Shown: positions 1 to 9,763 of the stretch, one piece after another
Numbering within the stretch: position 1 is the stretch's first letter
Layout of the letters: each line of letters opens with the position of its first letter
Source: UBA3774 sp045600025
Lineage (GTDB): Bacteria > Bacillota > Clostridia > Lachnospirales > Lachnospiraceae
Direction: 5' to 3'
DNA: 46,167 nucleotides
Assembly (NCBI GenBank): GCA_045600025.1
Contig: JAZRXC010000057.1
Span: forward strand, 1 to 46,167
Made by a program: the position numbers and the translations under genes
Notes under the pieces: generated by a model
Told to the model about the DNA's origin: nothing
Database searches by the model: none
The model's input: the letters and a program-made list of their open reading frames with translations, nothing else

Positions 1-476
1 AAGTACTTTTCCCGAAATCTGTTGTAAATGTAGACTTGTCTTCGTTTTATGCTGATTTCAAGGTTAGCCGGTTCTGAATGTTTGGCATCTAAATCATACC
101 AAGTTACCCAAACATTCCCAAAAGGCATATTACTAATGAAACCATCATAATCTCTCTTGGGGAGGCTTTTCATAAGTTCAAGCCAGACATCCGGAATGTT
201 TTTGTATTCATACGGATGCGTTGAATAACCAAATCCTGGATTGTACTTTGAAAGATACCTGGCACCTGTAGCCCATCGCGGCATTTCTTCTTTTTCTTCG
301 TTTTGTGTTTCAGTTTCGGGGGAGGCGCTTTCAATTATTCCCGATTTCTTTTGCTCTACAACCAAAGGTTCTTTATAATTTGGCTCAGAACGATTGGACT
401 TTTTATTGAATAAAGCATCATATATAGACATTCCAAGCCACATATCAAAAAGTGTTACTTTCGTTTTTTTGCTCAT
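1..476 (-). CDS. Hypothetical protein, 3' end cut by window edge
   Basis: The frame is open from ATG at 476 to the left edge (158 codons seen). GGTGAGG lies just upstream of the ATG, with a TATAAT-like box at 496-501 on the minus strand. The N-terminus is basic and hydrophilic. Residues about 35-65 are Glu/Lys/Ser-rich and probably unstructured. From about residue 66 an aromatic-rich segment begins (PRWATGARYL, GFGYSTHPYEY, WLELMK, NVWVTWYDLD) that looks like a folded domain. There is no signal peptide or membrane segment. I do not recognise the family. Ordinary base composition for the window. Confidence 0.75.
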   Translation of the reverse strand, partial: MSKKTKVTLFDMWLGMSIYDALFNKKSNRSEPNYKEPLVVEQKKSGIIESASPETETQNEEKEEMPRWATGARYLSKYNPGFGYSTHPYEYKNIPDVWLELMKSLPKRDYDGFISNMPFGNVWVTWYDLDAKHSEPANLEISIKRRQVYIYNRFREKY

Positions 477-495
477 AGGTTTCCTCACCATTTGC

Positions 496-501
496 ATTAT
501 A
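496..501 (-). promoter_or_regulatory. Putative -10 box of the left-edge hypothetical gene
   Basis: Minus-strand TATAAT at 496-501, 20 bases ahead of the ATG at 476. No convincing -35 box is found at 16-18 bp spacing, so this is a weak call. The rest of 477-688 holds no gene; two short hairpins are visible (TGTCCG/CGGACA near 564-581 and GGGCG/CGCCC near 651-664). Confidence 0.35.
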
Positions 502-688
502 CATATTTTTATTTAGCCAAATCATTAATAATTTTTGAGATGTTGAAAGTATATCACTGCAGTATGTCCGATACAACGGACAACAAGTACAATAATAGGA
601 AGATAATTATATATTTCAAGAGATGGTTTGATAAATTCTGCTACGAGAAGGGCGGCTGCGCCCGAAAACATTCATATGTGATGAAAGC

Positions 689-714
689 AAATCCCTGCCG
701 GGCGGCAGGGATTT
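689..714. terminator. Bidirectional intrinsic terminator after the DUF1846 gene
   Basis: A perfect 11-bp stem (689-699 with 704-714) with a GGGC loop, flanked by T-rich sequence on the plus side and a partial T-run on the minus side. It starts 6 bases past the TGA of the DUF1846 gene, so that gene is its most likely user. Confidence 0.75.
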
Positions 715-720
715 TATTTA

Positions 721-2205
721 TCAATAATGGAATAGTTTTTTCGTCTGGTGCTTCGGCTCACAGGTCAGGTGGATGCCGAGCTTTCTTATAGTAGAAGCGT
801 CGAGCTGTGAAAGCATAACCGTCGAATGGGCCTCGCAGTCACGCAGCTGGGCGAGAGCTCCGATTGCTTCGCTCGCCAGCTTCTCCTGCGAAGCGCAGAT
901 AGAAAGCGCAAGCAATGTTTCATCCGTATGCAGACGCGGATTGTGATTGCCGAGGTGATTCACCTTAAGGTCCTGAATAGGTTCAATAACATCAGGAGAC
1001 ATCAGGAGCACAGAATCATCCATGCCGCAGCAGACCTTTAATGCATTAAGTATTGCAGCGGAAGGAGCGCCGAGCAGAGAAGAAGTCTTGCCGGTTACAA
1101 TGCGTCCGTCATTAAGCTCTATGGCAAATGCAGGCGCACCGGTTGCAGCCTCTTTTTCAAGCGCGGCGGCAACAACCGGACGATTTGTCTGCGAGATACC
1201 GGCCTGGGTCATAAGAAGACGAAGCTTTGATGTCGCCTCTTCCGAACCGAGGCCCTGCCTTTCTTCACACAGAGCCGAATAGTAACGGCGAATAATTTCT
1301 TCGCGGGCTGCAGCCTGAACTGCAGCATCATCGGTAATGCAATTACCGGCCATATTTACACCCATATCAGTCGGTGACTTATAAGGCGATGCGCCGTATA
1401 TCGTCTGGAAGATTGCGTTTAATACCGGGAAGATTTCTACATCGCGGTTGTAATTAACGGCGGTCTTTCCGTATGCTTCCAGATGGAAAGGATCAATCAT
1501 ATTTACGTCGTCAAGATCAGCAGTAGCAGCCTCATACGCAAGGTTAACCGGATGCTTGAGCGGAAGATTCCAGATAGGGAAGGTCTCGAATTTGGCATAG
1601 CCGGCTTTTATGCCGCGCTTGTTTTCGTGATAAAGCTGTGAGAGACAGGTGGCCATCTTGCCGCTGCCGGGACCCGGAGCGGTTACAACGATAAGAGGAC
1701 GGGAGGTTTCGATATAATCATTTCGGCCGAAGCCGTTTTCACTGACGATGGTTTCGATGTCCGAAGGATAACCGGGAATGGGATAATGACGGTAGACCTT
1801 AACTCCGAGAGTCTCAAGTCTTGTGATAAATGCATCTGCAGCGGGCTGATCCTGGTAACGGGTAAGAACTACGCTCCCGACAAGAAGACCATTTCCCCTG
1901 AAAGCGTCGATAAGACGCAGCACATCAAGGTCATAAGTAATGCCTAAATCGCCGCGGACCTTGTTCTTCTCAATATCGGCAGAGTTGATTACGAGAATAA
2001 TCTCAGCCTGATCCTTCAGCTGAAGGAGCATGTTAATCTTACTATCCGGATGAAAGCCCGGAAGCACGCGAGAAGCGTGAAAATCGTCGAAAAGCTTGCC
2101 ACCGAACTCCAGATAGAGCTTGCCGCCAAAATTGCTGATACGCTCTTCAATCATCTCAGACTGAAGCTTGAGATATTTGTCATTATCAAAACCATTTCTA
2201 ATCAT
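721..2205 (-). CDS. DUF1846 (UPF0371) family protein
   Basis: 494 residues, the usual full length of the DUF1846/UPF0371 family, a conserved cytoplasmic protein of Firmicutes whose biochemical role I cannot state. The N-terminal half has the family's FGGKLYLEFGGKLFDDFHASRVLPGF segment split around residues 26-51. A glycine-rich nucleotide-binding-like loop APGPGSGKMATC lies at 176-187. The C-terminal part carries the conserved NHNPRLHTDE segment. The ATG at 2205 follows a GGGGAG ribosome site and a good SigA promoter divergent from dnaE. The gene is monocistronic: its terminator follows the stop directly. No signal peptide or membrane helices. Confidence 0.9.
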   Translation of the reverse strand: MIRNGFDNDKYLKLQSEMIEERISNFGGKLYLEFGGKLFDDFHASRVLPGFHPDSKINMLLQLKDQAEIILVINSADIEKNKVRGDLGITYDLDVLRLIDAFRGNGLLVGSVVLTRYQDQPAADAFITRLETLGVKVYRHYPIPGYPSDIETIVSENGFGRNDYIETSRPLIVVTAPGPGSGKMATCLSQLYHENKRGIKAGYAKFETFPIWNLPLKHPVNLAYEAATADLDDVNMIDPFHLEAYGKTAVNYNRDVEIFPVLNAIFQTIYGASPYKSPTDMGVNMAGNCITDDAAVQAAAREEIIRRYYSALCEERQGLGSEEATSKLRLLMTQAGISQTNRPVVAAALEKEAATGAPAFAIELNDGRIVTGKTSSLLGAPSAAILNALKVCCGMDDSVLLMSPDVIEPIQDLKVNHLGNHNPRLHTDETLLALSICASQEKLASEAIGALAQLRDCEAHSTVMLSQLDASTIRKLGIHLTCEPKHQTKKLFHY

Positions 2206-2235
2206 ATGTGATTATCTCCCCAAAACACCTACTCA

Positions 2236-2264
2236 ATAATAAAAAAAAGAGGACAGATAGTCAA
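2236..2264 (-). promoter_or_regulatory. SigA-type promoter of the DUF1846 gene
   Basis: Minus-strand TTGACT (2259-2264) and TATTAT (2236-2241) with an exact 17-bp spacer containing a T-tract. The start codon is 30 bases downstream. Divergent from the dnaE promoter, from which it is 28 bp away. Confidence 0.75.
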
Positions 2265-2292
2265 GAAAAAACGACTTATAAATAAAAACAAA

Positions 2293-2322
2293 TTGCCTTT
2301 ATAAGCTTATTGCAAGTATAAT
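2293..2322 (+). promoter_or_regulatory. SigA-type promoter of dnaE
   Basis: TTGCCT (2293-2298), 18-bp spacer, consensus TATAAT (2317-2322). The predicted transcript start (about 2329) falls at the GAGGAAG ribosome site, so the leader would be very short (about 14 bases). Confidence 0.7.
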
Positions 2323-2342
2323 GTATACGAGGAAGTTTCCCT

Positions 2343-5300
2343 ATGGCATTTACACATCTTCACGTACATACGAAATACAGTTTACTTGACGGGGCATCAA
2401 AGATTCCCGAGCTTATTTCGCGCGCAAAAGAAAACGGCATGAACAGCATTGCCATCACTGATCACGGCGTAATGTACGGAGTAATAGAGTTCTATAAAGA
2501 AGCCATGAAACAAGGCATAAAACCGATTCTCGGCTGCGAGGTTTACGTGGCCCCGGGCTCACGCCTTGACAAAGAACCCGGCACGGGAGCGGACAAATAT
2601 TACCATCTGATTTTGCTTGCCGAAGATAATGAAGGCTATGCTAATCTCGTGAAGATAGTATCCATGGGATTTGTAGACGGATATTATTACAAGCCGCGCG
2701 TAGACCTCGAAGTACTGAAAAAATACAGCAAAGGCATAATAGCACTCAGCGCTTGTCTTGCCGGCGAAGTTGCAAGAAATCTTTCCCGCGGAATGTATGA
2801 TGAAGCGGCGGCGGCAGCGATCAGATATCGCGACATATTCGGAGACGGCAATTTCTATCTTGAACTGCAGGACCACGGAATAGACGTTCAAAAAACAGTC
2901 AATCAGGGACTGCTGCGTCTGTCACACGAGCTTGGGATTCCGCTTGTTGCGACAAATGACGTTCACTATGTAGATGCGGAAGACGCAGAGCCGCATGACG
3001 TACTTCTATGCCTGCAGACCGGCAAAAAGCTCGCAGATGCGGATCGGCTGCGTTATGACGGCGGACAGTATTATTTTAAATCCGAAGAAGAGATGAGAGC
3101 GCTCTTCCCATACGCACAGGAGGCTCTTGACAATACACAGAAGGTAGCGGACAGATGTAACGTAACCATTGAGTTCGGGCATACGAAGCTCCCCAAATTC
3201 GCAGTTCCGGAAGGCTATGACTCATTCACATATCTTACGAAACTCTGCAATGAAGGCCTTGCAAGGCTCCTCCCCGATGATGACGGAAGAGTAAAGACTC
3301 AGCTTGACTTTGAGCTCGGAGTCATACAAAAGATGGGGTATGTAGATTATTTCCTTATCGTATGGGACTTCATTCACTATGCCAAGAGTAAAGGCATCGC
3401 CGTAGGTCCGGGACGAGGCAGCGCTGCCGGCAGTATCGTTTCATACACTCTCGGAATAACCGAAATAAATCCTACAAAATATCAATTGCTCTTTGAGCGC
3501 TTCTTAAATCCCGAGCGCGTAAGCATGCCGGATATAGACGTTGATTTCTGTTTCGAAAGACGTCCCGAGGTTATTGATTATGTAACCGAAAAATACGGCG
3601 CCGACTGCGTCGTTCAGATAGTAACATTCGGAACACTCGCAGCGCGCGCGGTTATACGCGATGTCGGGCGTGTACTGGATTATCCTTACGCTCTATGCGA
3701 TCAGATAGCCAAGATGGTACCGAAGGATCTTCACGTAACCATTAAGAAAGTAATGGACGGCGAGTATCCTGAAGGCAAAGATTTCTGCGCAGCATACGCA
3801 GCGGATGAGAGAGTACGCAAGCTGGTTGACCTTTCAATGAAGCTTGAAGGCCTGCCGAGGCACACATCAACGCATGCTGCGGGCATAGTAATAAGCAGCA
3901 AGCCGGTTATGGAATATGTGCCGCTGTCACGTTCGCAGGAAGGTATGCTTACCACTCAGTTCACGATGACAGAGATAGAAGAACTGGGACTTCTCAAAAT
4001 GGATTTCCTCGGACTCCGCACGCTCACGGTTATTCAGGATACCGTCAAGATGCTGCATGACCGCGGAGTACATATTGATATATCCAAGATAGATACTGCT
4101 GATTCAAAAGTGTATGACATGCTCTGCACGGGCAAAAATGACGGTATATTCCAGCTTGAAAGCAAGGGCATGAAGAGCTTCATGAAGGAACTGCGACCGA
4201 GATGTCTCGAGGACCTCATCGCAGGCATAGCGCTCTATCGTCCCGGCCCTATGGACTACATTCCCCAATATATAAAGGGCAAAAATAATCCCGCCGCAAT
4301 TAAATATGATTGCGAAGAGCTCCGCCCGATACTTGAGGCCACCTATGGCTGCATAGTATATCAGGAGCAGGTAATGCAGATTGTGAGAGACCTCGGCGGT
4401 TATTCCCTCGGCCGAAGCGACCTTGTACGCCGCGCCATGAGTAAGAAAAAAGCCGATGTCATGGATAAGGAACGCAAGAACTTCGTATACGGCAATCCGG
4501 AAGAAGGCGTACCCGGCTGCATATCAAAAGGCATCCCGGAGGACGTGGCAAATAGAGTATTTGACCGCATGATGGATTTTGCAAGCTACGCATTCAACAA
4601 GTCCCACGCGGCTGCATATGCCGTAGTTTCATATCAGACGGCATACTTAAAATGCTATTACCCGGTTGAATTTATGGCTTCGCTCCTCACCTCCGTAATC
4701 GATGCGGGAGGAAAGGTAGCTGAGTACATTCAGGTCTGCCGGGGCATGGGCATATCCGTGTTGCCACCGGACATAAATAAAGGTTATTGGGGATTCTCGG
4801 TAGACGACGGAAATATCCGCTACGGCCTTGCTTCCATCAAGGGGCTCGGACGCGGCGTAATTGAAAATATAGTCGCCGAAAGAAGTGCGCGCGGACCATT
4901 TGCCACATTAAAAGATTTTATCGACAGACTGTCCAGCAAAGAAGTAAATAAGCGAACTGTCGAAAGCTTCATCTTATCAGGTGCGCTGGATTCACTCCCC
5001 GGTAATCGCCGTCAGAAGATGATGGTATATGAACGTCTTGTTGATGAGAAAAACCGCGCCGAGAGAGAAAACTGCGCCGGTCAGGTGTCACTATTTGACA
5101 TGCTCTCAGACGATGAACGCTCCGAGCATGAAATCACTATGCCTAAGGTAGATGAATTTGACAACAAAGAACTCCTTCAATTTGAAAAGGGAGTACTCGG
5201 CGTATACTTAAGCGGCCATCCAATGCAGGACCTTGCGGATAAATGGCAGCGCTACGCAACGGCTCACGCTTCCGAGATGGTAATCGACGCGGATGAAGGC

Positions 5301-5822
5301 GCAGCGGAAATAGCCGACGGTGCGATGGTAGTAATGGGCGGCATTATAACCGGCCTGACCAAGAAGACAACAAAAAATGGTCAGACAATGGCATTTGCCA
5401 CACTTGAAGATATGACCGGCAGCATCGAGGTAGTTATATTCCCGAGAGATTACGAGGCAAATAAAATGCTGCTCGCAGTTGATAAGAGAGTTTTCATCCG
5501 CGGAAGAGCGTCCATAGGAGATGACCCGGTGGGCAAGCTCGTGTGCGAGCGCGTCCTTGACGCAGATGCGTGGCCGAAGGAGGTTTGGGTACGTTTTGCC
5601 GATCAGGCGGAATATGAAGCAGGACGCGGAAACCTTACACATCTGGTAGTGGGCAAGGGCTATGTGGTGTATCTTGAAAAAGAACGCGCAATTTCCAGAC
5701 AGCGTGCGCTAAACAATGTACCATTTACAGAAGACGATTTATACAGACTTCGCGCAGCCTTCGGAGAGGGCAACGTACGTGAGGCTGATAAACCGCTTGA
5801 AGACATATGGAATGTGCGATAA
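2343..5822 (+). CDS. dnaE: DNA polymerase III alpha subunit DnaE
   Basis: 1159 residues, normal DnaE length. It is a replicative C-family DNA polymerase subunit acting at the fork. The N-terminal PHP domain begins with THLHVHTKYSLLDG and ITDHG (residues 4-45). The palm carries the catalytic aspartates in MPDIDVDF (about 394-401) and LKMDFLG (about 550-556). GPGRGSAAGS precedes the palm. The finger segment has YRPGPMDYIP and the VYQEQVM motif; a helix-hairpin-helix lies near 830-900 and an OB-fold (VVMGGIITGLTKK) near 995-1075. There is no 3'-5' exonuclease insertion, so this is DnaE, not PolC. ATG at 2343 is set by GAGGAAG. pfkA follows 29 bp after with no terminator, the common Firmicute dnaE-pfkA arrangement. 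Confidence 0.97.
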   Translation: MAFTHLHVHTKYSLLDGASKIPELISRAKENGMNSIAITDHGVMYGVIEFYKEAMKQGIKPILGCEVYVAPGSRLDKEPGTGADKYYHLILLAEDNEGYANLVKIVSMGFVDGYYYKPRVDLEVLKKYSKGIIALSACLAGEVARNLSRGMYDEAAAAAIRYRDIFGDGNFYLELQDHGIDVQKTVNQGLLRLSHELGIPLVATNDVHYVDAEDAEPHDVLLCLQTGKKLADADRLRYDGGQYYFKSEEEMRALFPYAQEALDNTQKVADRCNVTIEFGHTKLPKFAVPEGYDSFTYLTKLCNEGLARLLPDDDGRVKTQLDFELGVIQKMGYVDYFLIVWDFIHYAKSKGIAVGPGRGSAAGSIVSYTLGITEINPTKYQLLFERFLNPERVSMPDIDVDFCFERRPEVIDYVTEKYGADCVVQIVTFGTLAARAVIRDVGRVLDYPYALCDQIAKMVPKDLHVTIKKVMDGEYPEGKDFCAAYAADERVRKLVDLSMKLEGLPRHTSTHAAGIVISSKPVMEYVPLSRSQEGMLTTQFTMTEIEELGLLKMDFLGLRTLTVIQDTVKMLHDRGVHIDISKIDTADSKVYDMLCTGKNDGIFQLESKGMKSFMKELRPRCLEDLIAGIALYRPGPMDYIPQYIKGKNNPAAIKYDCEELRPILEATYGCIVYQEQVMQIVRDLGGYSLGRSDLVRRAMSKKKADVMDKERKNFVYGNPEEGVPGCISKGIPEDVANRVFDRMMDFASYAFNKSHAAAYAVVSYQTAYLKCYYPVEFMASLLTSVIDAGGKVAEYIQVCRGMGISVLPPDINKGYWGFSVDDGNIRYGLASIKGLGRGVIENIVAERSARGPFATLKDFIDRLSSKEVNKRTVESFILSGALDSLPGNRRQKMMVYERLVDEKNRAERENCAGQVSLFDMLSDDERSEHEITMPKVDEFDNKELLQFEKGVLGVYLSGHPMQDLADKWQRYATAHASEMVIDADEGAAEIADGAMVVMGGIITGLTKKTTKNGQTMAFATLEDMTGSIEVVIFPRDYEANKMLLAVDKRVFIRGRASIGDDPVGKLVCERVLDADAWPKEVWVRFADQAEYEAGRGNLTHLVVGKGYVVYLEKERAISRQRALNNVPFTEDDLYRLRAAFGEGNVREADKPLEDIWNVR

Positions 5823-5851
5823 AATAACTGTTCGTTGATAGGAGAAAAGCT

Positions 5852-6817
5852 ATGATTAAAACTATCGGAATACTTACAAGCGGCGGCGATGCCCCCGGAA
5901 TGAATGCAGCTATAAGAGCGGTTGTCAGAACCGCAATTAATGCAGGCCTTACGGTAAAAGGCATCAAGCATGGCTATGCCGGTCTGTTAAAAGAAGACAT
6001 TATTGACATGGATTCCAGATCGGTAGCCGGAATATTAACCCGCGGAGGTACGATTCTGTATACCGCGCGCTGCCTGGAATTTCATCAGCCGGAGACACAG
6101 AAAAAGGCCGCTGATATATTAAAGAAGCACGGAATAGATGCACTTGTTGTAATAGGAGGAGACGGATCCTTCCGCGGCGCCTCGGCGCTGTCTGAATACG
6201 GAATAAATGTAATGGGCGTTCCCGCAACTATAGATATGGATCTCGGTTGTACCGAATATACCATAGGCTTTGATACAGCTATAAATACCGCGATGGACTG
6301 CCTCGATAAAATCCGCGATACTTCTTTATCACACGAGAGAGTCAGCGTTGTAGAAGTTATGGGAAGACACTGCGGATACATAGCTCTTTATTGCGGAATA
6401 GCAAATGGCGTAGAGGATATACTTCTTCCCGAAGACTATGATCATGATGAGTTCCGTATTATCGAAACAATCCTTGAAAATCGTGCCAAGGGCAAGAAGA
6501 TACATATCATCCTTAATGCCGAAGGCATAGGCGATTCTGTCGGCATGGCAGAAAGAATAGAAAAAGCAACGGGAGCTGATTCACGCGCAACCATACTTGG
6601 CTATCTGCAGCGTGGCGGTTCTCCTACCTGCCTTGATAGAGTGAACGCTTCTGTTATGGGAGCAAAAGCAGTAGAGGCAATACTTGCAGGAAAAGAAAAC
6701 AGAGCAATAGTACAGCAGCAAGGAGTATTTACAGATTTGGATATGTCGGTAGCGCTTGCCAAGAAGCGCGAACTGCCGGCAGATTTCCTTGATATCAGTA
6801 AAAAACTTATCAGATAA
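5852..6817 (+). CDS. pfkA: ATP-dependent 6-phosphofructokinase
   Basis: 321 residues, typical of bacterial PfkA, which phosphorylates fructose 6-phosphate in glycolysis. ATP-binding GGDAPGMN starts at residue 11 and GGDGSFRG at about 102. The effector-site arginines in IRAVVR (22-26) are kept. The active-site loop reads PATIDMD (124-130) in place of the textbook PGTIDND; the two aspartates remain. MGRHCGY and LGYLQRGGSP follow; the latter has Tyr where E. coli has the substrate-contacting His. The ATG has AGGAG upstream. It lies in the dnaE transcription unit and ends one base before rel begins. The loop changes may be clade-typical rather than a loss of function. Confidence 0.95.
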   Translation: MIKTIGILTSGGDAPGMNAAIRAVVRTAINAGLTVKGIKHGYAGLLKEDIIDMDSRSVAGILTRGGTILYTARCLEFHQPETQKKAADILKKHGIDALVVIGGDGSFRGASALSEYGINVMGVPATIDMDLGCTEYTIGFDTAINTAMDCLDKIRDTSLSHERVSVVEVMGRHCGYIALYCGIANGVEDILLPEDYDHDEFRIIETILENRAKGKKIHIILNAEGIGDSVGMAERIEKATGADSRATILGYLQRGGSPTCLDRVNASVMGAKAVEAILAGKENRAIVQQQGVFTDLDMSVALAKKRELPADFLDISKKLIR

Positions 6818-6818
6818 G

Positions 6819-9089
6819 ATGAACACGGATAACGTTAAGAAAAACCTATCCGATTGCAATGCACATACAATACCCGATTCCGAAAAGCATAATCCGGACG
6901 AAATTATCAAAGAGGTAATAAGGACCTATAAGAACTATCGCCCGGATGAAGACACAACGGATATCGAAAAAGCGTATGCCATGGCAAAAGAGGCTCATGA
7001 GGGACAACTTCGTCACTCGGGTGAGCCTTATATAGTGCACCCTGTTTGCGTTGCACAGATTCTGGCAGATCTTGAGATGGACCAGGAATCTATCATAGCA
7101 GGTCTCCTTCACGACGTTGCGGAGGACACCTCCATTTCTCTCGAAAAAATCTCAGAGGAATTCGGAGAGACCGTAGCAAAGCTGGTCGACGGTGTCACAA
7201 AACTGACCGGCATTAACTGGCAGGGCGGCAAGGAAGAGATGCAGGCAGAGAATCTGCGTAAGATGTTCCTCGCCATGGCTCAGGATATCCGCGTTATTAT
7301 TATTAAACTGGCCGACCGCACGCACAACATGCGCACACTTCAGTATATGAAGCCGGAGAAACAAAAAGAAAAAGCGAGAGAGACAATGGATATTTATGCG
7401 CCTCTTGCTGAACGTCTCGGTATCAGTAAGCTGAAGGTTGAGCTTGATAATCTGGCACTCAAATATCTGGAGCCTGAAGCCTACGCTAAGCTTGTAGCAG
7501 ACATAGAACGTAAGAAGTCTTCACGCGATGAATATATTTCCATGATAGTCGATGAGGTAAAAGGGCACATGGCTGATGCAGAAATATCCTGCGAGGTATA
7601 CGGCCGAGTTAAGCATCATTTCTCCATTTACAAAAAGATGCTTATGCAGAATAAGACCCTTGATGAGATATATGATTTATTTGCGATAAGAATAATTGTT
7701 GACAGCGTACGCGATTGCTACGCGGCGCTAGGCATCATTCACGAAATGTATACGCCTATTCCGGGCCGTTTTAAAGATTACATCGCGATGCCCAAGCCCA
7801 ACAATTACCAGTCTTTGCACACGACGCTTATCGGTAAAGACGGTACGCCTTTTGAAATTCAGATAAGAACTGAAGAAATGCACAAGACTGCCGAATACGG
7901 TATCGCAGCTCATTGGAAATACAAAAAGAAAGGCAGCAGCGAAGGTCTTACAAAAGAAGAAGAAAGAATGAGCTGGCTGCGTCGCATCCTTGAGTGGCAG
8001 CATGACCTCGATGACGACACGGAGTATCTGTCATCAATTAAGAGCGACCTCAGCCTGTTTACAGATAACGTATACTGCTTTACGCCGAACGGCGACATCA
8101 AAGTTCTCCCCAAGGGATCTACGCCGGTTGACTTCGCATATCTCGTTCACAGCGCGGTTGGCAATCGCATGGTCGGCGCCAGAGTAAATGACAAACTCGT
8201 AAATATAGATTACCGGCTGCACAGCGGTGACCGCGTTGAGATTATTACATCACAGAATTCGCGCGGGCCGAGCCGCGACTGGCTGAAGATTGCCGCCAGC
8301 GCACAAGCACGTAATAAGATAAATCAATGGTTCCGCTCTCAGAGCAAAGAAGTAAATCTTGAAAATGGTAAAGATGCCATAGATAGATATTGCAAGAGTA
8401 AAGGCATTGATTTTTCAAGATTGTCAAAACAGGAATATATTGATAAGGTTGTGCGCAAATACGGTTTCCAGGATTGGGACAGCGTACTTATTGCCATAGG
8501 TCACGGCGGTCTTAAGGAAGGCCAGGTAGTAGGAAAACTCCTTGAAATACGCGACCATAATGAAAAGAAAGTTGTAACCGATGACGAAGTAATGGCGGCT
8601 ATATCCGAAGCACGTCGTCCGATGAGAACACACAGCTCAAATGCAATCTCAGTTAAGGGCATTGACGATGTGTCTGTTCACATGGCAAAATGCTGCGGCC
8701 CCATACCGGGAGATGAAATCATCGGATTCATTACCCGCGGACGTGGCATATCCATTCACCGTACCGACTGTATCAATATCATTAATCTTCCGGAGATGGA
8801 GCGCTCACGCCTTATGGAAGCTGATTGGAGCGAGCATAAGACATCAGAGAAATTTACGGCGCATATCTCCATTTACGCCAATGACCGCGTAGGACTTTTG
8901 GCTGATGTATCGCGCGTGCTCACAGAGGAATCCATAGAGATTCTGTCACTGCGCACACAGATCAACAAGCAGGGTGTTGCAACGCTTATTATAGATTTTT
9001 CAACAGTCGGTATTGATGAGATCAACAAGCTGATTGCCAAGCTCCGTCAGGTTGAGAGCGTAATTGATATAGAAAGGACTACGGGCTGA
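6819..9089 (+). CDS. rel: Bifunctional (p)ppGpp synthetase/hydrolase Rel
   Basis: 756 residues from ATG 6819, the normal Rel length. The N-terminal HD hydrolase domain has LLHDVAEDT (HD at 98-99) and ADRTHNMRT. The synthetase domain has RFKDYIA (RxKD, about 317-320), the charge signature of Gram-positive bifunctional enzymes, and NNYQSLHTT. A TGS domain starts at VYCFTPNGD (about 418). The Cys-pair zinc-finger segment (MAKCCGPIPGD) and a C-terminal ACT domain complete the order. The longer frame back to 6756 overlaps pfkA and was rejected. The chosen ATG lies one base after the pfkA stop (TAAG-ATG) but lacks a clear ribosome site, so initiation probably depends on coupling. The MBL gene overlaps its stop. 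Confidence 0.95.
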   Translation: MNTDNVKKNLSDCNAHTIPDSEKHNPDEIIKEVIRTYKNYRPDEDTTDIEKAYAMAKEAHEGQLRHSGEPYIVHPVCVAQILADLEMDQESIIAGLLHDVAEDTSISLEKISEEFGETVAKLVDGVTKLTGINWQGGKEEMQAENLRKMFLAMAQDIRVIIIKLADRTHNMRTLQYMKPEKQKEKARETMDIYAPLAERLGISKLKVELDNLALKYLEPEAYAKLVADIERKKSSRDEYISMIVDEVKGHMADAEISCEVYGRVKHHFSIYKKMLMQNKTLDEIYDLFAIRIIVDSVRDCYAALGIIHEMYTPIPGRFKDYIAMPKPNNYQSLHTTLIGKDGTPFEIQIRTEEMHKTAEYGIAAHWKYKKKGSSEGLTKEEERMSWLRRILEWQHDLDDDTEYLSSIKSDLSLFTDNVYCFTPNGDIKVLPKGSTPVDFAYLVHSAVGNRMVGARVNDKLVNIDYRLHSGDRVEIITSQNSRGPSRDWLKIAASAQARNKINQWFRSQSKEVNLENGKDAIDRYCKSKGIDFSRLSKQEYIDKVVRKYGFQDWDSVLIAIGHGGLKEGQVVGKLLEIRDHNEKKVVTDDEVMAAISEARRPMRTHSSNAISVKGIDDVSVHMAKCCGPIPGDEIIGFITRGRGISIHRTDCINIINLPEMERSRLMEADWSEHKTSEKFTAHISIYANDRVGLLADVSRVLTEESIEILSLRTQINKQGVATLIIDFSTVGIDEINKLIAKLRQVESVIDIERTTG

Positions 9090-9727
9090 TGGGCAAGCTT
9101 TCAGTGCAGTACAGAGTACTGGGACTTCTTAATACAAATACATATTTCCTCATCAACAAAGAAACAAATGAGGGCATAGTTGTAGACCCGGCAGATTGTG
9201 CAGATTACATAGTAAGACAGTTTGAACTCCGTGGTTATACGATGAAAGCCATATTCCTCACACACGGCCACTTTGATCATATTTACGCCGTAAATGAATT
9301 GCGCAATATGGCGGGTGTCCCGGTATACGCATATGCTGATGAAGAAAAGCTGCTGGGAGATTCATATTTCAACCGTTCTTCGGTTTGGGCGGAGGGGATA
9401 ACCGTAAAGCCCGATATATTAGTGCATGACAGAGAACATTTGCAGGTGGCGGGATTTGATATAGAGGTAATCCACACGCCCGGACATACCGCAGGAAGCT
9501 GCTGCTACTATTTTGCAGAGGATGCGGTTTTGATAGCCGGCGACACACTGTTTTATGAGTCTTACGGCAGGACAGACCTGTCCACAGGCAGCCAGGATGA
9601 GATGCTGCATAGCCTGACCAAAAAGCTTTTTCTGCTTCCGCCCGAGACAGATGTTTATCCGGGACACGGCGATGCAACTACCATAGAACACGAGCTGGAA
9701 TACAACCCCGCGTGCTTTATGATGTGA
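9089..9727 (+). CDS. MBL-fold metallohydrolase, glyoxalase II-like
   Basis: 212 residues, the usual size of short Firmicute metallo-beta-lactamase-fold hydrolases. The metal motif THGHFDH is at about residues 58-64, followed by HTPGHTAG, GDTLFYESYGRTD and the C-terminal PGHGDATT. These are the ligands of a dinuclear metal site, as in hydroxyacylglutathione hydrolase-like enzymes. The substrate cannot be read from sequence. The ATG overlaps the rel TGA (TGATG) and has AAGGA upstream, so the two are translationally coupled; a rel-MBL pairing is common in Clostridia. Cytoplasmic, no signal peptide. Confidence 0.88.
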   Translation: MGKLSVQYRVLGLLNTNTYFLINKETNEGIVVDPADCADYIVRQFELRGYTMKAIFLTHGHFDHIYAVNELRNMAGVPVYAYADEEKLLGDSYFNRSSVWAEGITVKPDILVHDREHLQVAGFDIEVIHTPGHTAGSCCYYFAEDAVLIAGDTLFYESYGRTDLSTGSQDEMLHSLTKKLFLLPPETDVYPGHGDATTIEHELEYNPACFMM

Positions 9728-9763
9728 ACAATTTTGATAATATTCAGAAAGGACAATCCGGAC

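Noticed and set aside
492..791. 99-codon plus-strand frame
   Set aside because: It runs through the terminator hairpin and into the 3' end of the DUF1846 gene on the other strand; no ribosome site, no recognisable protein.
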